A DNA stretch of 36,178 bases from an uncultured Planctomycetales bacterium. GTDB taxonomy: Bacteria > Planctomycetota > Planctomycetia > Isosphaerales > Isosphaeraceae. The stretch lies in NCBI GenBank assembly GCA_903926465.1, contig CAIYJE010000149.1:1-36178 (forward strand). Direction: 5' to 3'. Made by a program: the position numbers and the translations under genes. The notes under the pieces were generated by a model. The model saw only the letters and a list, made by a program, of their open reading frames with translations. It did no database searches and was not told the DNA's origin. Shown here piece after piece: positions 16,635 to 24,681 of this stretch; within the stretch, counting starts at the first letter, position 1; every line of letters begins with the position of its first letter.

Positions 16635-17255
16635 ATGCTCGATAAAGCTATTCGTGATGCGCTTATGCTCTGGGCCACGGTCGATCCAATCGGCACGTTG
16701 GCCCTTTTTGCTTCCCTGACCGCTGGCTATCAACCGGCGGAACGGAAACGGATTGCGACCCGGGCAACGGTAATTGCCGGGTCGATCTTGCTGATCTCCA
16801 TCGTGGTGGGTGAGATCATTCTGAGCGGGCTCGGAATTCGACTGATCTCGCTTCAGCTTGCTGGCGGAATCGTTCTGTTTCTGTTCGCGTTGCAGATGAT
16901 TTTCGGGATTGGAACGGGCCATGGCTCGGACCAACCGGAAGATGGCCATGACGTCTCGGTGTTTCCGCTTGCGATCCCATCGATGGCTAGCCCAGGGGCT
17001 ATCATGGCCGTGATTGTGTTAACAGACAATCACACCTATTCCATACCGCAACAGGCAATCACTGCGCTGGTGCTGTTAGCGGTGCTGGGGGTTACGTGGT
17101 TGCTGATGCTGGTGGCCGATCCGTTTCTCAGGATCATGGGCCGCACGGGAGCGGCTGTCTTGATCCGGGTCATGGGGATGATTTTGGCCGCACTCTCGGT
17201 TGAGGTGGTGATGGTGGCAATTGGTGCTCACCGCTGGCTTGAGCCTGGCCCCTGA
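16635..17255 (+). CDS. MarC-family integral membrane protein
   Basis: A 206-residue inner-membrane protein of the MarC (UPF0056) family, six predicted helices. Family hallmarks are the opening ALMLWATVDPIGTLALFASLTAG, the central LAGGIVLFLFALQMIFG, the SVFPLAIPSMASPGAI motif and the ending RVMGMILAALSVEVV. The ATG at 16635 lies 43 bases after the tex stop on the same strand, so it may be co-transcribed with tex. MarC was once thought to confer antibiotic resistance, which was later disproved; the transported substrate is unknown. Confidence 0.92.
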   Translation: MLDKAIRDALMLWATVDPIGTLALFASLTAGYQPAERKRIATRATVIAGSILLISIVVGEIILSGLGIRLISLQLAGGIVLFLFALQMIFGIGTGHGSDQPEDGHDVSVFPLAIPSMASPGAIMAVIVLTDNHTYSIPQQAITALVLLAVLGVTWLLMLVADPFLRIMGRTGAAVLIRVMGMILAALSVEVVMVAIGAHRWLEPGP

Positions 17256-17291
17256 GTGGTTCTGAGCGGTTGTTTTCGATTGGATCAGTAC

Positions 17292-18197
17292 TCAGGGAGA
17301 GACGGTCCAGTGTTCACGGGCCACTTTCAAGAGATACGTGAAGGTTGGATTCACGAACTGAGTGCAACGGGCCTCAAGGACTTGTCCGAGCCAGAGGTAG
17401 GCCTCTTGTCGAGTCCAGCCGTCCTCTTCCATCCAGCAGATCATGGCCTCCAGCCCTGCCCGAAATGCGTCTTCGGCGGGTCGCCCTTGGGCGGCGATCA
17501 TCTTGTGGGTTGAGTTCTCGATGCGTGGCCATGAAAAGCTCGGTGGCGTTGGAGCGAGTTCACAGACCAGTTCCACGGTCCCTGATGCTTCAATCCCTCC
17601 TGCCCCGCAGATCTCACCGTCGCCTTGGATGGCGTGCATGTCTCCCACATGCAGCAGCGCACCCGGAACATGGACGGGTAAAACCACGGAGGCACCTGTG
17701 GTGACCTCCTGGACGTCCAGGTTGCCTCCATAGGTGCCGGCCCAGGTGTTTCCCCAGGTTTCAAAACTGGGTGCTGTGGCTACGAATCCCAGCATGGGTC
17801 GAGCGATCAGGGATCGACCGTTCCCCCAGTCAATTCGATCCCCCTGAATTGCGACAATGCGTGAGGCCTCGCCGATTCCCGTCCCGCCCAGCCAGCCAGG
17901 CATTGCACCATTCTGGCCCCGAAATCGTGTAAATGCGAGTCCGTCAAGCGCAATTGGTCCGACCTTCACGATCAGCACCATACCCGGCTCGGCCCCCTCG
18001 ATCTGAATACATCCACTCGACGGATTGCCGCCTCTGAGCAAGGCCCGTAACCGATCCCCGTCAGGATGAGCGTCTAGCCAGGGTCCACGATTCAACTGGG
18101 TTTGCACCTGAAAGGGTTCACCCGGCCGAACGGTGAGCGTGGGGCGATTGCAAGGTCCCGTCTCAAAGTAGAGGATTTCAGGCGTGGCAATTTTCAT
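17292..18197 (-). CDS. Acetamidase/formamidase family protein
   Basis: A 301-residue member of the FmdA/AmdA family, which hydrolyses short amides such as formamide or acetamide to ammonia and the acid. Start at ATG 18197 (MKIATPEILYFE), preceded by GGAAAG; the frame extends to 18278 but the extra residues look non-coding. Family features include PGMVLIVKVGPIALDG, the Met-Leu-Gly segment (MLGFVATAP), the NTWAGTYGGNLDVQEVTTGASVVLPV region with the metal-site Asp and Glu, and GDMHAIQGDGEICGAGGIE. It converges with marC, 36 bases away. Specific substrate is not predictable from sequence. Confidence 0.9.
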   Translation of the reverse strand: MKIATPEILYFETGPCNRPTLTVRPGEPFQVQTQLNRGPWLDAHPDGDRLRALLRGGNPSSGCIQIEGAEPGMVLIVKVGPIALDGLAFTRFRGQNGAMPGWLGGTGIGEASRIVAIQGDRIDWGNGRSLIARPMLGFVATAPSFETWGNTWAGTYGGNLDVQEVTTGASVVLPVHVPGALLHVGDMHAIQGDGEICGAGGIEASGTVELVCELAPTPPSFSWPRIENSTHKMIAAQGRPAEDAFRAGLEAMICWMEEDGWTRQEAYLWLGQVLEARCTQFVNPTFTYLLKVAREHWTVSP

Positions 18198-18262
18198 GAC
18201 CAGACTTTCCAGGGGTTGGTACGGAGTGTGGTCAGACTTGTGGCCGGAGAACGGAAAGTCCC

Positions 18263-18290
18263 TTGGCCGGTTGGTCATTTTGACTATAAT
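18263..18290 (+). promoter_or_regulatory. Probable sigma-70-type promoter of the FtsX-type permease gene
   Basis: A perfect -10 TATAAT at 18285-18290 with a -35-like TTGGCC at 18263-18268 (four of six consensus bases) and a 16-base spacer. It lies in the 201-base gap between divergent genes and points at the permease ATG at 18399, giving a leader of about 100 bases. Planctomycete promoters are poorly defined, so this rests on the consensus match alone. Confidence 0.45.
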
Positions 18291-18398
18291 CTATCCTGCC
18301 GCTTGAACATGCCAAACGTGCGAGTCTGGTTTTTGGACCTGGCAACCCTTGGGATTCGATCACCTGCCGGTCTTAGTCCCTATTCCGATACGGGTTCC

Positions 18399-19643
18399 AT
18401 GTGGAAATTTGCCTGGCGAAACCTGCTGACCCGACCCCTACGCACGGCTCTAGCCCTGATCGGCCTGTCGATTCCGATCCTCGGGGTGATTGGCCTGTTT
18501 AGCCTGTCTGAGGCGATGCGGAATCTGATTGGAACCACCCTGAGCCGAGTCCAGGGCGTGGTAGTGCTGCGTGAAGGGGCGTTCAGCCCGGTTTTTAGCG
18601 ACCTGACCTCGGATCTCCTCGAGAAGATTGCGGCCGTGCCGGGCGTGCGGGCCGTGACGCCCGAGATCTGGAAGATTGCTCCATCGGTCGAAGGCCGTTC
18701 GGCTGCGGGCAATATTGTGCGCAACGTGCTGACGCGCGACCCCAAAGCGCCGAGTAAGCAACTTCAAAATATGCTGGATCAGCCGATCATCGTGGGCCAA
18801 GATCCAACCCGCCGTGCTCAGATCAAGAGTGAGGTATTCCCCAAGGCACTTCTCAAGGGAGAAGCGGGTGGGCGTTATCTTGAGCCCAGTGATGTCGGTT
18901 CGAATCACGTTGTGATCAGCACCAAGATCGCCCGAGATAACCCCATGCCGGACGGTCAGCCTCGTAAGGTTGGTGACTTCATTGACATCGGCGGTAAGCC
19001 GTTCGAAATCATCGGGCTCTACGAGACCGGTTCCATGTTTCTCGACGTGGTTGTGATCATGCCCATTGATACCGCCCGAAAGCTTCTGAATGTCAGCCCC
19101 GATACGGTCTCGTCATTCTATGTCGAGGGAGATAACCCGGCCCTCAATGAGGAACTGACCGCGCGGATTGAACAGGCACTTGATGGGGTGGATGGCCGGA
19201 GCCCAAACGAGTTCGCCTCCAACTTCGGGAGCCTGATGAGCCAGCTTGATCTGTTCCTGCTGGCCACCGTTTCTCTGGCATTGCTGGTGGGTGTTGTTGG
19301 TATCATCAATACCATGCTCATGAGTACCACCGAGCGATTCGCTGAATTTGGCGTCCTACGCACCAATGGCTGGTCTCGCCGTCACGTACTTACTTTGGTG
19401 ACTGCCGAAAGTGCTTACCTGGGGCTCTTGGCTGGCGTGGTTGGCTTTGTACTGGCACTGGTGTTCACACTGGTCGCCAATCAATTCCTGACCTCCACTG
19501 GTTTAAGCCTGACGATCACTCCCAGAAATGCGTTGCTGGGAATCTTGTTGTCTCTGGTCATGGGGATGCTTGGGGGCTTCTATCCTGCTTGGAAAGCCTC
19601 GCGAATGGTTCCAATGGCCGCGATTCGACTGGGTGCTTCCTGA
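18399..19643 (+). CDS. ABC transporter permease, FtsX/MacB type
   Basis: A 414-residue permease. The start is ATG 18399 (MWKFAWRNLLTRPLRTALALIG), the classic N-terminus of MacB/LolC-type permeases; the frame runs further upstream to 18102 but overlaps the divergent amidase gene and is not homologous. One helix (about 15-37) leads to a large extracytoplasmic MacB-PCD-type domain (about 38-275), then three helices: LFLLATVSLALLVGVVGIINTML, ESAYLGLLAGVVGFVLALVFTLV and ALLGILLSLVMGMLGGFYPAW. It is followed after 55 bases by its ATPase. Such pairs extract lipoproteins, export peptides or drive mechanotransmission; the cargo is unknown, and no membrane-fusion adaptor gene is adjacent. Confidence 0.92.
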   Translation: MWKFAWRNLLTRPLRTALALIGLSIPILGVIGLFSLSEAMRNLIGTTLSRVQGVVVLREGAFSPVFSDLTSDLLEKIAAVPGVRAVTPEIWKIAPSVEGRSAAGNIVRNVLTRDPKAPSKQLQNMLDQPIIVGQDPTRRAQIKSEVFPKALLKGEAGGRYLEPSDVGSNHVVISTKIARDNPMPDGQPRKVGDFIDIGGKPFEIIGLYETGSMFLDVVVIMPIDTARKLLNVSPDTVSSFYVEGDNPALNEELTARIEQALDGVDGRSPNEFASNFGSLMSQLDLFLLATVSLALLVGVVGIINTMLMSTTERFAEFGVLRTNGWSRRHVLTLVTAESAYLGLLAGVVGFVLALVFTLVANQFLTSTGLSLTITPRNALLGILLSLVMGMLGGFYPAWKASRMVPMAAIRLGAS

Positions 19644-19698
19644 GATCCCCGAGCCGGTTTCGACAAGTTCCTACCAGTCCACCACGGGGAGTTAGCCG

Positions 19699-20394
19699 AT
19701 GATCGCGGTCGAGAACGTTCGCAAGACATTCCGTAGCGGTAGTCATGATGTTGAAGCGCTTCGCGGATTATCTTGTAAGATCGACCGCGGCCGCCTGGCG
19801 TTCATCGTTGGTCCATCCGGTTCAGGCAAAAGTACGCTGCTGTACCTTCTGGGTGCCCTCGACCTACCCTCATCCGGCTCAATTTTGGTGGATGGTCATG
19901 ACCTGACCAAGCTCTCGGAAACGGATACGAACACGTATCGGCGTGATCATGTGGGCTTCATCTTTCAGTCGTTCAACCTGATCGGCAATCTGACCTGTGT
20001 TGAGAATGTGCTGATTCCGTTTCTGCCCAGGGGCGTCACGGCTGCGCAAAAAGCGAGGGCCGTGGAGCTGCTGACCGATGTTGGCCTGAAGCACCGGCTG
20101 GACCATCGACCTCGCCAGCTCTCCGGTGGCGAACAGCAACGCGTAGCCATTGCCCGTGCGCTGGTGAAAGACCCCAAGCTGCTGCTGGCCGACGAGCCAA
20201 CTGGCGAACTGGACTCCAAGACCGGTGATGAAATCTACAAGATTCTTCGCCATCTTCAGGCCCAGCGGCAAACTACCCTGGTGATTGTGACCCATGACCG
20301 CCGGTTCATCACCTCCAATGATCAGGTGATCGAGATCCAAGACGGGCAGCTTGTGGGCGAAGATCTCTACCAGACTCGCGCCGACCTTCGCTGA
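19699..20394 (+). CDS. ABC transporter ATP-binding protein, LolD/MacB type
   Basis: A 231-residue ATPase that energises the preceding permease. It has Walker [10 protein letters not shown] (about 38-46), Q-loop [13 protein letters not shown], signature [15 protein letters not shown], Walker [13 protein letters not shown] and the H-loop VIVTHD, all intact. [15 protein letters not shown] and [12 protein letters not shown] are typical of the LolD/MacB/FtsE subgroup. The ATG at 19699 has GGGGAG upstream, and the gap to the permease stop is 55 bases, so the two form an operon. Confidence 0.95.
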   Translation: MIAVENVRKTFRSGSHDVEALRGLSCKIDRGRLAFIVGPSGSGKSTLLYLLGALDLPSSGSILVDGHDLTKLSETDTNTYRRDHVGFIFQSFNLIGNLTCVENVLIPFLPRGVTAAQKARAVELLTDVGLKHRLDHRPRQLSGGEQQRVAIARALVKDPKLLLADEPTGELDSKTGDEIYKILRHLQAQRQTTLVIVTHDRRFITSNDQVIEIQDGQLVGEDLYQTRADLR

Positions 20395-20446
20395 GCAGAG
20401 CCATTAGCTCATTGTGGCCTGGAAGGTCGTTCTGGTTCGAGATCCA

Positions 20447-21436
20447 TCATGGGGTGAGCACGATCTTCCCAAAGGATCGGTTTAACTCCATGTGCTGGGC
20501 CGCTTGCTGGATTTGCTCAAAGGGATAAACGGAATCAAGCACGGGCCGGACGGTTCCCTGGGCCAGCCAGGGGAGAACCGTGCTGGCAAAAGCCTGGGTG
20601 GCCAGGATTTTTTCTTCCAGCGGTCGAGACCGAAGGACCGTACCAACTACGTGCAGGCGTTTGCTCATAAGCGTGCGCAGGTCGATTTCGGCATGAGCGC
20701 CGGCGAGCAAGCCCACAACCACCAACCGTCCCTGAGATTTCAGGCAGGCAACGTTGCGGCTCCAGTAGACGCCACCCAGGAAGTCGATGACCAGATCGAC
20801 ACCGCGCCCACCGGTTTCTTGCTGGATTGCTTCCTGGAATGGTTCCTGGTCCGGCGAAATATCGATCGGATGATCCAGTCCGAGCAGCCTGGCGCGTTCC
20901 AGCTTTGCGGCGGTTCGTGACGTACCGAACACCTGGCAACCCATGGCGTGTGCCAGTTGAACCGCGGCCAACCCCACGCCCCCCCCTGCGCTGTGAATCA
21001 AGACAGTCTGGCCGGGTTTCAGGCCCCCCTGATGGATCAGAGCATCGTGTGCGGTGATGAAGGCTTCTGGAACGGCTCCGGCCTGGGTGAAATCTAGATT
21101 TGCGGGGATAGGCACGGCCAGGCGTTCATGTGTCAGAACATATTCGGCCAGCCCGCCCCCGCCCACAATACCGAAGACCCGATCGCCAACTTGGGCTGGC
21201 CCGGTGCAGTTATTACCCGTTGCCACAATTTCGCCGGCGAATTCCAGGCCGGGGATATTCTGGGGGGCGCCGGGAGGCGCGGGGTAGAGCCCTCGGGCCT
21301 GGAGAAGTTCGGACCGATTCAGGCCGGCGGCGTGGACCTTTACCAGGATCTGTTCCCCTTGGGGCTGTGGCGTGGGAACCTCGCGGAGGAGTAACGACGC
21401 GATCCCATCGGTTCCCTCAATGACCACTGCACGCAT
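20447..21436 (-). CDS. PIG3-like NAD(P)H quinone oxidoreductase
   Basis: A 329-residue zinc-independent medium-chain dehydrogenase of the quinone oxidoreductase group, closest in pattern to human TP53I3 (PIG3). It would reduce quinones with NADPH in the cytoplasm. Features are the opening MRAVVIEG, AGLNRSELLQARGLYPAPPGAPQNIPGLEFAGEI in the GroES-like domain, the dinucleotide motif IHSAGGGVGLAAVQLA, and a Rossmann end (GRLVVVGLLAGAHAEIDL). The zinc-ligand cysteines of alcohol dehydrogenases are absent. CGGAG precedes the ATG at 21436. It converges on the ABC ATPase with a 52-base gap and lies 30 bases downstream of the HGSNAT-like gene, so it may be the last gene of that transcript. Confidence 0.92.
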   Translation of the reverse strand: MRAVVIEGTDGIASLLLREVPTPQPQGEQILVKVHAAGLNRSELLQARGLYPAPPGAPQNIPGLEFAGEIVATGNNCTGPAQVGDRVFGIVGGGGLAEYVLTHERLAVPIPANLDFTQAGAVPEAFITAHDALIHQGGLKPGQTVLIHSAGGGVGLAAVQLAHAMGCQVFGTSRTAAKLERARLLGLDHPIDISPDQEPFQEAIQQETGGRGVDLVIDFLGGVYWSRNVACLKSQGRLVVVGLLAGAHAEIDLRTLMSKRLHVVGTVLRSRPLEEKILATQAFASTVLPWLAQGTVRPVLDSVYPFEQIQQAAQHMELNRSFGKIVLTP

Positions 21437-21466
21437 GGTTGGCTCCGTTTCGCGGAAATGAACCGA

Positions 21467-22555
21467 TCAGAGGCGGAGAAAGAGACTGCGTTTTTCAAGT
21501 GAACGCAGGAATAGCCAGCAAATGCCCAGATACACCAGCAGGCTGGAGATCACGTACCAGGCGGGGGCGTTATTGGGCACGAATCGGGACACGCAGTTGT
21601 TCACCGGATCGTGGATCACGTAGGCGGCCAGTGCATTGGTGCCGAACGTGGCGAAGAGCGTGGAGTGGTATTGCAGCAGGTCGCAGGCGAGTACGAACAG
21701 CCCCATGACTGCCAAAGAGAACCCAGCGGAGAAGATCTGGTAAGAGACGCTGCCGGTGCGCTGGCTCATGGTCCAGTGATCGACCGCGCGTGATTCAGGC
21801 AATATCCAGAACGGCGGCGGCGCGAATCCATCGGGGCCGAGGCCGGTGAGGAGCTGGCCGAGCAGCATGGCGGCTGCTCCTACCGCGAGGTAAGCGGTCC
21901 AGGCCTTGCGCGGGCCGAGTGACTTCCAGGCATCGCAGGCCAGAGCGCCGACTAGAGTCGGAATACTCCAGCCGATGAATCCAAGCGGACCACCGTCAAT
22001 GACAGGCACACGCCAGGCGAAGTCAAAGTAAAACCAGTTCAGGACGAACGCGTAAAGAACTGTGGAGAATCCCAGGTAGGCGAAGATTCCCAGCGAGCGA
22101 GCTGCGATTACCGGGGTGATCCAGAGCGATGCCAGGCCGATATGCACGAGTGCCTGGAATGGTTGGCGTTTGAACGCTTGCCCGAGCACGGCGAGCGGCC
22201 CTTGCTCTACGAGCGCGGTCCAGGTGGTGGCCCTGAAATCAGGCTGATAGAGCACTACCCCGAGTAGGATCAGACCCAGGCATCGCATGACGGCATGCCA
22301 ATACGCATTGGATGCCCCATCACGTTCGACTCGTTTGCGGAACGTAAGCCGATAGGCGAATCCGACCGCGAAGAAGAAGCCGGGCATGATCGTATCGGCA
22401 TAGCTGCAATGCCTGGTGTCGTGCTTGAGGATTGTGGGTACGACCTCGTATCGGCCCAGGAAGTTTACCACCAGCATGGCCAGCACGGTGTAGCCGCGGA
22501 ACTGATCGAGCGAGATGATTCGCCCGCTCGACCCAGGGGACCTGACGCCACTCAT
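21467..22555 (-). CDS. HGSNAT-like (DUF5009-type) multipass membrane protein
   Basis: A 362-residue membrane protein with about ten helices, related to the acyltransferase-like family of human HGSNAT. The signature is the N-terminal SLDQFRGYTVLAMLVVNFLGR, where SxDxxRG starts the first helix, followed by SYADTIMPGFFFAVGFAYRL. GGPLGFIGWSIPTLVGALACD and FGTNALAAYVIHDPV also fit the family. Related proteins transfer acetyl groups across membranes to sugars, but most bacterial members are uncharacterised. Its ATG (22553-22555) overlaps the stop of the upstream FG-GAP gene by four bases (ATGA), so the two are translationally coupled. Confidence 0.85.
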   Translation of the reverse strand: MSGVRSPGSSGRIISLDQFRGYTVLAMLVVNFLGRYEVVPTILKHDTRHCSYADTIMPGFFFAVGFAYRLTFRKRVERDGASNAYWHAVMRCLGLILLGVVLYQPDFRATTWTALVEQGPLAVLGQAFKRQPFQALVHIGLASLWITPVIAARSLGIFAYLGFSTVLYAFVLNWFYFDFAWRVPVIDGGPLGFIGWSIPTLVGALACDAWKSLGPRKAWTAYLAVGAAAMLLGQLLTGLGPDGFAPPPFWILPESRAVDHWTMSQRTGSVSYQIFSAGFSLAVMGLFVLACDLLQYHSTLFATFGTNALAAYVIHDPVNNCVSRFVPNNAPAWYVISSLLVYLGICWLFLRSLEKRSLFLRL

Positions 22556-23859
22556 CGAGCGGCCTCGCCCTTTGGTGTTTTGTTCCAGTAAATCTTGACG
22601 TTATGGGTCGCCCGGCCGCCGGCCACCACATCGATGCGCCCATCACCGTCAAGATCGACGGCCAAGGCATCTTCGCAGGCCATGCCGCCGTTATCAATTG
22701 TCACCTTTTGCGCCTTGGGCAGTTCACCGGCCGCCGGTTTTGTGAACTGATACACCCATACGCCGGGTCCTTTGGGGGCGGTGTCGTCGGTACGCGGGTC
22801 GCGCTGACCGATGATCAGTTCGTCCCCCTGCACTCCATCAAGATCTGCAAACCAGACGGCGTGGCCCCAGATCACACCATCGTCAAGCACACGGCGATTC
22901 CAGAGGCCGCCAGCAAAGAGAGCCGCAAGGGGTGCATCTGGGGACCAATTGGTGGGCTCGTAAAGCACGACTTGGCGGCCGTGCCAGGGCTCAATGGTGG
23001 CAATGACAGGTGCACTCGTGGGTAGCCGGCCGATTTTGAGTTCGCTGGCCCCTTTGTTCGGCAGTTCAGGGGCCTGGTACCCCTCGCCAATCTTCGTTCG
23101 TTCCCAGTCGCCGGCCGCAGTTCTGTTGAGCAGGAACACCCCTTCCCAGCCAGCGAGCAGAATTTCTTGCGCCGGATCGTTGTCGAGATTGATCAGTTGA
23201 AAGTTATGGATGGTATGAACCGTGTCATCGGCAACCACCACGGGCCAATCGGGCGAAGCGGGGTTGGTGGGGATGCTGTAAATCAACACCTTCACACCGG
23301 CACCGTTGCCCCAGTTGGGGGCTTTGGTCCCGCGCCCCTGAAGTGGAACCACCACAAGTTCCGGCTTGCCGTCGCCCGTGACATCGCCCCAGCGGATCCG
23401 GTGCACGGTTGGTTCTGCGCAGGTTATTGGGTGAAGCTGCCAGGCCCCTTGCTGGTCTCGCCCCAGCCACTGGAGTGTGCTGGCGCCGGCGGTATCGGCC
23501 GGCCGCCAACCGGCCCCCAGAGCAAAGTCAATCTGGCCGTCGCCGTCGATATCGTGTGCAGCAATGCACACGTTATCACGCTCGGTTTTGCCCCGGATAA
23601 TCTCATGCTTCTGCCAGGTCGGGTTCTGGAACCAGACCACGGCCTCTTCGGTCACGGCCACCACGTCGGGCTTCTGGTCACCGTTGACGTCGGCCGTGGT
23701 CACGGCATAACACACGTTCCCAACGTGCGGGTCCAGTTCTTGGGTTTCGAACTGCAGCGTTGGGGGAGTATCGTCGGCAATGGCCTGCGGGGCGATGGGT
23801 ATGATGGCCATGGCGAGTAGCGCTAGGCTCCGGCCACGAGCGAGCTGGGCAGTAAGCAT
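22552..23859 (-). CDS. Secreted FG-GAP/VCBS repeat protein
   Basis: A 435-residue exported beta-propeller protein. I choose ATG 23859 because it gives a textbook signal peptide (LARGRSLALLAMAIIPIAPQ) cut near PQAIA-DD; the longer GTG start at 23916 would bury it. At least six calcium-type FG-GAP motifs are visible: DVNGDQKPDVV, DIDGDGQIDFA, DVTGDGKPELV, a degenerate NLDNDPAQEIL, DLDGVQGDELI and DLDGDGRIDVV. These repeats build a seven-bladed propeller, common in planctomycete exported proteins and used for binding other proteins or glycans. The partner could be the coupled membrane protein downstream, but this is inference. Confidence 0.88.
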   Translation of the reverse strand: MLTAQLARGRSLALLAMAIIPIAPQAIADDTPPTLQFETQELDPHVGNVCYAVTTADVNGDQKPDVVAVTEEAVVWFQNPTWQKHEIIRGKTERDNVCIAAHDIDGDGQIDFALGAGWRPADTAGASTLQWLGRDQQGAWQLHPITCAEPTVHRIRWGDVTGDGKPELVVVPLQGRGTKAPNWGNGAGVKVLIYSIPTNPASPDWPVVVADDTVHTIHNFQLINLDNDPAQEILLAGWEGVFLLNRTAAGDWERTKIGEGYQAPELPNKGASELKIGRLPTSAPVIATIEPWHGRQVVLYEPTNWSPDAPLAALFAGGLWNRRVLDDGVIWGHAVWFADLDGVQGDELIIGQRDPRTDDTAPKGPGVWVYQFTKPAAGELPKAQKVTIDNGGMACEDALAVDLDGDGRIDVVAGGRATHNVKIYWNKTPKGEAAR

Positions 23860-23978
23860 GGTTCTGAACCGGCTAGGAAGGGTGGGAACGATGGTTCGCG
23901 GCGCATTCGTGCGCACTTGTGAGTGAGTCGCCCCCTATCATCCTCAGCAGGCAGCCCGAACGCATTCCCCTACCGCCG

Positions 23979-24018
23979 AAAACCGACCCGGCCCAAGCGC
24001 TGGCAACGCCGGGCCGGG
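23979..24018 (-). terminator. Possible terminator after the copper-storage protein gene
   Basis: Read on the - strand, an 8-bp stem (CCCGGCCC at 24018-24011 and GGGCCGGG at 23994-23987) with a 16-base loop lies ten bases after the stop at 24028. Only a short T run follows (A at 23979-23982 on +), so termination strength is uncertain. Confidence 0.5.
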
Positions 24019-24027
24019 CCTTTGGGA

Positions 24028-24555
24028 TCAGGGTTGGTTGGGCGCGTTGCCACCAGAGCCAGATTCCGTACGGCTTGCCCCGCCTCGGCCGCCCCGGGCG
24101 TGTCGGCCCGACATGCCCCGGCAATGTTCCTCGCAGCGTTGACACGCCGTCATGCAGCGATTCACGATCTCCGAATCCTTGGCATGCTTCTGGCAAGTCT
24201 CAGCGCAAACTTTACAGGCATCGGCCACGGCGGCATGTCCGATCATCGCCAGCGGATTCCCCTCCGCCTCAAGCTTGGCTGCAATCAGGCAAAGCTCTGC
24301 GCACCCAGAGGCGGTTTCGAGCAGGGTCACCGTTTGGCTGGGGTCGCTGGCCCCTTGCTTGAGATCGATCATGCAATGCTTGACCGTCTCCGCACACTCC
24401 TCAGCGCAGTCAAGCATTGGCCGAGACTGTGAATGCTGGGCATGAGTGCCGGGCTTGCCCGGATGTTCCGGATCCTGCCCGGCCAAGGCCTTTTCAGTGA
24501 TTGCCAGCCCAGCCATACCCAGGCCAAGGCTGCTCATCATGTGCCGTCGATTCAT
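24028..24555 (-). CDS. Csp-type copper-storage protein (four-helix bundle), Tat-exported
   Basis: A 175-residue protein of the Csp (DUF326-type) family, four-helix bundles that bind many Cu(I) ions through inward-facing cysteines. Twelve cysteines are present at residues 50, 54, 61, 85, 89, 114, 117, 121, 134, 138, 141 and 145, in CxxxC and CxxC spacings on successive helices. The N-terminus (MNRRHMMSSLGLGMAGLA) is a plausible twin-arginine signal, so this is a Csp1-like exported form rather than a cytosolic Csp3. A His- and Pro-rich linker precedes the bundle and a Gly/Arg/Ser tail follows it. GGAAGGAG lies six bases before the ATG at 24555. No copper transporter gene is adjacent. Confidence 0.9.
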   Translation of the reverse strand: MNRRHMMSSLGLGMAGLAITEKALAGQDPEHPGKPGTHAQHSQSRPMLDCAEECAETVKHCMIDLKQGASDPSQTVTLLETASGCAELCLIAAKLEAEGNPLAMIGHAAVADACKVCAETCQKHAKDSEIVNRCMTACQRCEEHCRGMSGRHARGGRGGASRTESGSGGNAPNQP

Positions 24556-24681
24556 CGGTTGCTCCTTCCGTGCTAAACGGTGGACGAGACGAGTAGCGGG
24601 AGGGCCGCTCGCCTGAGGCTTGAAGGAGCAAAAGCCACGCCGAACCTAGCCGAACCAGGGGTCTTCGTTTGCTGAGCGCGT

